A stretch of 55,933 nt of DNA from positions 1 to 55,933 of the forward strand of contig JAQYDN010000023.1 of NCBI GenBank assembly GCA_028724185.1, in the 5' to 3' direction. Below the pieces are notes generated by a model. The model was not told the DNA's origin and made no database searches. It was given only the letters and a program-made list of their open reading frames with translations. The translations under genes and the position numbers were made by a program. The DNA comes from Bacillota bacterium. GTDB lineage: Bacteria > Bacillota > Clostridia > Tissierellales > Peptoniphilaceae. Shown piece after piece: positions 51,087 through 55,933 of the stretch. How positions within the stretch are numbered: the first letter of the stretch is position 1; each line of letters begins with the position of its first letter.

Positions 51087-52032
51087 TATCATCCCCATTT
51101 TTATCCCGTTTTTCGGCTGTCCGGTGCGGTGTATTTACTGCGATCAAAATCAGATCACCGGCGCGCCGTCGTTTATTTCGGGAGACGACGTCGAGGCGGA
51201 AATAAGGGAGGCGCTCCGAAAAGCGGGGACACAATCGCCCGAAGTCGCCTTTTACGGCGGGACGTTTACGATGCTTCCCGAGGAACGTCGAGGGGAACTC
51301 TTGCGTGCGGTGAAGCCCTTTATCGACGCGGGAGAGGTTTCCTCGATACGGATCTCGACGCGGCCGGAGAAACTGGACGCGGAGGATTTTTCGCGCCTGT
51401 ACGAGGCGGGGGTTCGAACGATCGAGTTCGGGATTCAGTCCATGGACGAGGCCGTCCTGCGATCGGCGGGGCGCGGGCTCACGCCTCGAGTGATGGAGGA
51501 GACGGTCGAACGCGCAAGGGAGGCCGGTTTTTCGATCGGCCTTCAGCAAATGATCGGCCTTCCCGAGGACTCGTCGAATAAAGATATCGCGACGGCAGAG
51601 TGGATGGCCGAGCGCGCTGATTTTGTGAGAATTTATGCGACGATTGTCTTTCGCCATACGGAACTGTATCGTCTATATCGGGAGGGGAGGTATCGTCCGC
51701 TCTCGTTGTCGGAGGCGATTAGACGCTGTGCGCGCCTGCTGGACCTTTACGAAGAAGCGGAGGTTCCCGTCATTCGCGTAGGGCTTCCCTATATGGAAAG
51801 GAGCGCCTATGTAGCGGGTCCATACCACGATAACTTCCGCGAGTTCGCCGAATCGAAGCGGACCGTCGAGAAGATCTTGAGGACGTACCCGACGGTGCGC
51901 TCGATCGAAGGATCCGCCGCGCAAATTAACCGCGTCGCGGGTCCTTACGGGGTCGGGCGCAAGTCTCTCGAAAGGGCCTACGGTCCTATTGTATTTCGCG
52001 TGACGGACGGCACATGCGTCGTACACGCATAG
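51073..52032 (+). CDS. Elp3-like radical SAM protein
   Basis: A 319-residue radical SAM protein. The cluster cysteines are in 'FFGCPVRCIYCDQNQ' (C-x3-C-x2-C), followed by 'FYGGTFTMLPEE' and 'IEFGIQSMDEAVL', as in the Elp3/COG1243 group, but the acetyltransferase domain of true Elp3 is missing. This short form is common between rnc and smc in Clostridia; the reaction is unknown, with RNA or protein modification as the main possibilities. ATG 51073 overlaps rnc. Confidence 0.88.
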   Translation: MAKRNIIPIFIPFFGCPVRCIYCDQNQITGAPSFISGDDVEAEIREALRKAGTQSPEVAFYGGTFTMLPEERRGELLRAVKPFIDAGEVSSIRISTRPEKLDAEDFSRLYEAGVRTIEFGIQSMDEAVLRSAGRGLTPRVMEETVERAREAGFSIGLQQMIGLPEDSSNKDIATAEWMAERADFVRIYATIVFRHTELYRLYREGRYRPLSLSEAIRRCARLLDLYEEAEVPVIRVGLPYMERSAYVAGPYHDNFREFAESKRTVEKILRTYPTVRSIEGSAAQINRVAGPYGVGRKSLERAYGPIVFRVTDGTCVVHA

Positions 52033-52047
52033 AAGGTTGATTCGAAT

Positions 52048-55000
52048 ATGCACTTAATAGAAATGGAATTATACGGCTTTAAATCGTTTGCCAAGCGTAC
52101 GCGAATTCGGTTCTCAGAGGAGATTACGGCGATTGTGGGGCCGAACGGAAGCGGCAAGAGCAACATCGTCGATGCGATTATGTGGGCGCTCGGCGAATCG
52201 AGTGTGAAACAGCTGCGCGGAAGTAAGATGGAGGATGTCATCTTTAGCGGGACGGATCGCCATCAGGGGGTCAATTATGCGGAAGTCGTTCTTACTTTCG
52301 ACAATAAGGACGGCTTTTTTGATTTACCCTATGAAGAACTTTCGATTTCCAGAAAGTATTTCCGTTCGGGAGAAAGTCAATACGCCATCAATAAAAAACG
52401 GGTACGTCAAAAAGATGTGCGCGAAATTTTTCTGGACACGGGGATCGGCAAGAACGGGTATTCGTTTATCGGTCAAGGGCAGATCGACGAGATCTTATCG
52501 ACCAGACCGCAAGATCGCCGCAACGCCTTCGAAGAGGCCGCGGGCATTTCGAAGTACAAGCTGAAGAAGGAAGAGACCGTTCGAAATTTGGCGAAGACGA
52601 CGGAACATATCGACCGCATCGACGACATTTACTTCGAACTGTTGAACCGTTCCGAGGAGATGGAGGGTCGTCGGGAGAAGGCCTTAAAGCTCGAGGAACT
52701 TCAGAAGAAAGAAAATATCTATAGCTACGCCTTGGCGAAGAGAGAAATCGCGTTATTTAAAGAAAAGCGGGACGCGGTCTCGACCAAGCGCGAGGAAGTC
52801 CAAAAGAGTCGCGACGAGAAAAATGAGATGTTCCGTAAAAAAGACGGAGAACGCGAGGCGCTCGAGAGAGAGTTGGATACATTCGACGGAGACGAGACGA
52901 GTCTTCGAAATAAGATGGTCGACGTCGTCCGGGAGAAAGAGCAGTTAGCCGCACTCATTCGCTCGAAGAGGGAGCAGAAGACGGCGCTTTTAAAGCGTCT
53001 GGAACAGTCCGATGCGCGAGAGCGAAGTCTTTCGCGCGATATAGAAATCGCAAGGGACGCGCTCGCCCGCCTGGAAGGGGAAATTGCCGGGGCAGATGAG
53101 AAGTTGCGCGCAAAGTCGTCGGATGTCGCGCAGTTGGAGTCGTCTCTCGAGGAGATGAAGGCGACATTTCAGCGAGAAAATTTAGGAATAAAGAGCCGCA
53201 AGGAGGAGGCCGAGCGCCTAAATGACGAAAAACATAGCGCCGAATCCAGACGGCAGGCGCTCTCGTACCTGATCGAAGAAAAAGAGGAGCGTTTGAAACG
53301 TCTGAGTGCGCGCCGCGAACAGATAAGGAAAGAGGAAGAGGAGATTTCGACATCGCTTGAGGAATATGCGGCAAAGGAAGAAGAAATCGGTCGTCGCGCC
53401 GACGAGCTGACCGAGACGCTCCGGGACGCGCAACAGTTGTGGGAGGCGCTAAAGGACGATTTAAAGCGATTTGAAGAGCGAGAAATGCCCCTAAAAGTTC
53501 AAATCGAGTCGCTAGGCAGAGAAAAAGAGTATCTGATGCGGCTAAAGGATACCCACGAGGGATTTCAATACGCCGTCAAGCAATTTTTGAAATCGTATGA
53601 GAGCGAAGGTTTTTCGAATACCGTGATCGGTCCCGTCGCCGACGCGTTTCAAATCGAAAAGGAATACGCGCTCGCGGTATCGACGGCGCTCGGTTACAGC
53701 GGTCAAAATATTATATTGAAAGATGATTCCCGTATCGGAGAGATCCTGTCGTATTTAAAGAAGAAGAAAATCGGTCGAATGACCTTCCTCCCGATCAACA
53801 GCCTGCGCCCTCGTTCGGTCGAGGCGAATCTTTCGCGAAAGACGCGCGTTCCCTACCGCGTCGCCTCGGAGTGTGTGCGCTGCGAGGGGGACTTGCGCGT
53901 CGTGGCGGAGCATCTCCTCGGCAGGGTCCTTCTCGTAGAGCGCGCGGAGGACGGAAAGCAGTTGTCCCGAGACCTCGAGCACCGTTATCGCGTGGTCACG
54001 AAGGCGGGCGATGTATTTCAAACCGGCGGGGCGGTGACGGGCGGCCAATCGAAGAATCATAATTTGGAGCTCTATAATCGCGAGGCCGGCATTAAAAAGA
54101 AGACGACCGAATTAAACGAGGCGCGCGAACAGTTGGAGCAACTGAACGAGGCGCGTCGAGGTGTCGAGGAAAAGCTGCGTGCGTGCGAATTGTCTTCGAA
54201 GGCGGTCGCCGAAGAATACCGACGCGTGGACGAAGACGTCGAAAAGATAGGCGAGACACTTAAGCGACTGGGAGCTGCGCGAGACCATTTGATCGAGCAG
54301 CGCGACGCGTTGGATGCGGAGATGCAAAAGGAGACGGCGTCCGTCAAAAAGGACAGGGCGGAGTGCGAGGAGATATCGCGCGCCATCGACCAAGTCGACG
54401 CCTCGCTGCAGGCGCTTTCGGGCGACGATGATGAGACGTCGGAGCGCCTGCGAACGGAACTGGAAATTTTACGCGATCGGGTGTCGGAGGAGAGACTCGC
54501 CAAACAAAAACTCGTCGCCGACGTGCGCGAAGCGACGCTTAAGCGGAATCAGTCCGAGAAGGACATCGAGACGCTCGAACAGGCGGCGGAAGAGTCCGAA
54601 GCGGAACGTCGAAGCGCACGGAAGGAACTCGAAGAGATTGAACATTTGTTGGCGTTAAAAGAACCCGACGTTCAAACGTTGCGCGAGGCCGAGACGCATA
54701 TCGAGGACGACCTGAGGACGCTTCGTAAATCGTACGCGTCGAAACGCGACCATCTGAAACAATTGAAGGCGAACGTCGATGCGATACGCGACGCCGTTTT
54801 TTCCGAGGAAAAGGAATTGGTTAGGCTAAACGGCGAATGGGAGGAAGCCGAAGCTTCCTACGACGATGCCTCCGAGCGATTAGAAGAACTTACGGTCCCG
54901 GAAGAGGAAGACATACTCGAGGAGACGTCGATCGGAGCGCTCAGGCGCGATCGACGAAAGATTGTAAATGAGATCGATCGCATAGGTCCCGTCGATGCGG

Positions 55001-55611
55001 ATACGTTGGAACAGTACGACGCGTGGAACGAGCGCGTGACGTTTTTGTCGACGCAGAGAGAGGACTTGTTCCTTTCAAAGGACAAGCTCAAGAAGATGAT
55101 TAAAGAGCTCGATAAGAATATGCGCGAGCAGTTAGATGAGGCGCTCATCCTGATCAACGGATATTTTAACGACATCTTCAAGGAACTCTTCCAAGGCGGC
55201 GAGGCATCTCTCGCGTGGGAAGAGGGCGATATTTTGGAAGCGGGCATCTTAATATCGGCGAGACCGCCCGGAAAAAAATTGCAATCGCTCAGCTTATTGT
55301 CCGGCGGCGAGCGATCGATGACGGCTGTAGCGCTGTTGTTTGCGCTGCTTAAGATGCGCCAATCGCCTTTTTGCATCGTCGATGAAATCGACGCGGCGCT
55401 CGACGATGCGAATATCCGCAGGTATTCCAATTACGTCAAGAACATTGAAGATATGCAGTTTATAATGATTACACATAGAAAACAGACGATGGAAATGGCC
55501 AATGAAATTTACGGTGTGACGATGGAAGAAAAAGGTATTTCGCGTATTTTATTTCTGGAATTGGAGGAGGTCGAGGACCATGTTGGAATGGATAAAAAAG
55601 AAATTCGCTAA
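52048..55611 (+). CDS. smc: Chromosome segregation protein SMC
   Basis: A 1187-residue condensin ATPase. Head N-terminus with Walker A 'GPNGSGKSNIVDA' near residue 32 and the Q-loop region 'GIGKNGYSFIGQGQ'; long coiled coil with a hinge at about residues 510-680 ('GPVADAFQIEKEYALAVSTALG'); second coiled coil; C-terminal head with signature 'LLSGGERSMTAVALLFALL' and Walker B 'FCIVDEIDAALDDAN'. Length is standard. ATG 52048 starts 15 nt after the radical SAM stop. Its end overlaps ftsY by 32 nt. Confidence 0.98.
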   Translation: MHLIEMELYGFKSFAKRTRIRFSEEITAIVGPNGSGKSNIVDAIMWALGESSVKQLRGSKMEDVIFSGTDRHQGVNYAEVVLTFDNKDGFFDLPYEELSISRKYFRSGESQYAINKKRVRQKDVREIFLDTGIGKNGYSFIGQGQIDEILSTRPQDRRNAFEEAAGISKYKLKKEETVRNLAKTTEHIDRIDDIYFELLNRSEEMEGRREKALKLEELQKKENIYSYALAKREIALFKEKRDAVSTKREEVQKSRDEKNEMFRKKDGEREALERELDTFDGDETSLRNKMVDVVREKEQLAALIRSKREQKTALLKRLEQSDARERSLSRDIEIARDALARLEGEIAGADEKLRAKSSDVAQLESSLEEMKATFQRENLGIKSRKEEAERLNDEKHSAESRRQALSYLIEEKEERLKRLSARREQIRKEEEEISTSLEEYAAKEEEIGRRADELTETLRDAQQLWEALKDDLKRFEEREMPLKVQIESLGREKEYLMRLKDTHEGFQYAVKQFLKSYESEGFSNTVIGPVADAFQIEKEYALAVSTALGYSGQNIILKDDSRIGEILSYLKKKKIGRMTFLPINSLRPRSVEANLSRKTRVPYRVASECVRCEGDLRVVAEHLLGRVLLVERAEDGKQLSRDLEHRYRVVTKAGDVFQTGGAVTGGQSKNHNLELYNREAGIKKKTTELNEAREQLEQLNEARRGVEEKLRACELSSKAVAEEYRRVDEDVEKIGETLKRLGAARDHLIEQRDALDAEMQKETASVKKDRAECEEISRAIDQVDASLQALSGDDDETSERLRTELEILRDRVSEERLAKQKLVADVREATLKRNQSEKDIETLEQAAEESEAERRSARKELEEIEHLLALKEPDVQTLREAETHIEDDLRTLRKSYASKRDHLKQLKANVDAIRDAVFSEEKELVRLNGEWEEAEASYDDASERLEELTVPEEEDILEETSIGALRRDRRKIVNEIDRIGPVDADTLEQYDAWNERVTFLSTQREDLFLSKDKLKKMIKELDKNMREQLDEALILINGYFNDIFKELFQGGEASLAWEEGDILEAGILISARPPGKKLQSLSLLSGGERSMTAVALLFALLKMRQSPFCIVDEIDAALDDANIRRYSNYVKNIEDMQFIMITHRKQTMEMANEIYGVTMEEKGISRILFLELEEVEDHVGMDKKEIR

Positions 55612-55933
55612 AAAGAGCGAGGAAGAACAGGACTCTCAAAATCGCGTGTCGACGGCAGACGAGACAAAAGATGTCGACGAATCGTCGGATGCAGGTGCCG
55701 GAATCGAGCCGGAGGAGGAGATCACACCCGAGGACGCCTTTGACGAAGAAGGTATCTCCGAAGAGGCCGTCGAAGATACCGAAGTTATGCCGGATGAGCC
55801 GGAGGAGATCACGCCCGAGGACGCCTTTGACGAAGAAGGTATCTCCGAAGAGGCCGTCGAAGATACCGAAGTTATGCCGGATGAGCCGGAGGAGATCACG
55901 CCCGAGGACGCCTTTGACGAAGAAGGTATCTCC
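55580..55933 (+). CDS. ftsY: Signal recognition particle receptor FtsY, N-terminal part (runs off window)
   Basis: Only the first 118 codons are present. The start 'MLEWIKKKFAKKSEEE' is a typical basic amphipathic membrane-targeting helix of FtsY, and rnc-smc-ftsY is a conserved order. After it follows a strongly acidic A-like domain made of almost identical 29-30-residue repeats ('EPEEITPEDAFDEEGIS...'), which continues to the window edge. The NG GTPase domain lies outside, so the call rests on context and N-terminus. ATG 55580 lies within the 3' end of smc, after GGAGGAGG. Confidence 0.82.
   Translation, partial: MLEWIKKKFAKKSEEEQDSQNRVSTADETKDVDESSDAGAGIEPEEEITPEDAFDEEGISEEAVEDTEVMPDEPEEITPEDAFDEEGISEEAVEDTEVMPDEPEEITPEDAFDEEGIS
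55706..55933 (+). repeat. 87-bp tandem repeats in the acidic domain of ftsY
   Basis: Units start at 55706, 55796 and 55883. The first is 90 bp because of one extra GAG; the second is 87 bp; the third is cut off by the window. The copies are virtually identical at DNA level, so copy number is likely variable. Confidence 0.93.

Noticed and set aside
55636-55899. Reverse-strand Ser-rich open frame at the right edge
   Set aside because: It is the antisense of the ftsY tandem repeats.

Overview
The window looks like a chromosome segment from a low-to-mid-GC, monoderm Firmicute. Supporting signs are a threonine T-box in front of thrS, an infC-rpmI-rplT operon with a terminator-containing leader and an AUU start for infC, IreB, RNase J, an LPxTG surface protein, and strong AGGAGG ribosome binding sites. 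The mix of a CD1247-type gene after efp, type IV pilus genes next to efp and topA, and a mucin-type adhesin would fit a host-associated anaerobe of the Tissierellia/Clostridia (for example Peptoniphilaceae). That placement is an inference, not something read directly from a marker. Nearly every gene lies on the + strand; one gene (47944-48930) lies on the - strand.

Layout. 1-10247: AI-2E-type transporter (partial), alaS, ireB, an aldo/keto reductase with a ferredoxin tail, ruvX, fur, rnjA, then trmR-trhP-udk; this resembles the Bacillus yrrI-alaS-yrzL-yrrK-...-yrrM-yrrO-udk order, with extra genes inserted. 10249-15642: infC-rpmI-rplT with attenuator leader, then ktrB-ktrA, a TrmH-type methyltransferase and hisS. 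15653-18378: promoter, threonine T-box, thrS and an SGNH hydrolase. 18399-21941: a PilO-like protein with a Pro-rich extension and four (pseudo)pilin genes. 21951-25963: efp, a CD1247-type gene, trkA-trkH. 26020-34023: an accessory block holding a ~2,497-residue sortase-anchored adhesin with a structured leader. 34221-44562: yraN, comM, dprA, topA, then pilB, pilC, pilin, pilD and a PilM-PilN fusion. 44572-47508: a HypE-like protein, a secreted amidase and rdgB. 47515-47845: tRNA-His and tRNA-Leu. 47877-48982: the - strand secreted protein. 49147-55933: plsX, acpP, rnc, a radical SAM gene, smc and the start of ftsY.

How parts fit together. The two pilus blocks complement one another: assembly ATPase, platform, major pilin, prepilin peptidase and PilM/N in one, PilO-like protein and minor pilins in the other. 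With comM and dprA they suggest a type IV pilus usable for DNA uptake or adhesion; no retraction ATPase (pilT) lies in the window. TrmR and TrhP together make 5-methoxyuridine at tRNA position 34 in Bacillus, and the tRNA-Leu(UAG) here is a plausible substrate. Two complete potassium uptake systems (KtrAB and TrkAH) are present.

The least ordinary objects are the adhesin (four SdrD-B-like, ten SHIRT-like and nine MucBP-like repeats by eye) with its hairpin-rich leader, the PilM-PilN fusion and the decorated PilO-like protein, the ferredoxin-tailed reductase inside a housekeeping operon, the 87-bp tandem repeats in the acidic part of ftsY, and the lone reverse-strand gene beside the tRNAs. I saw no convincing evidence of a wholly unknown multi-gene defence or mobile system, CRISPR array, prophage or insertion sequence.
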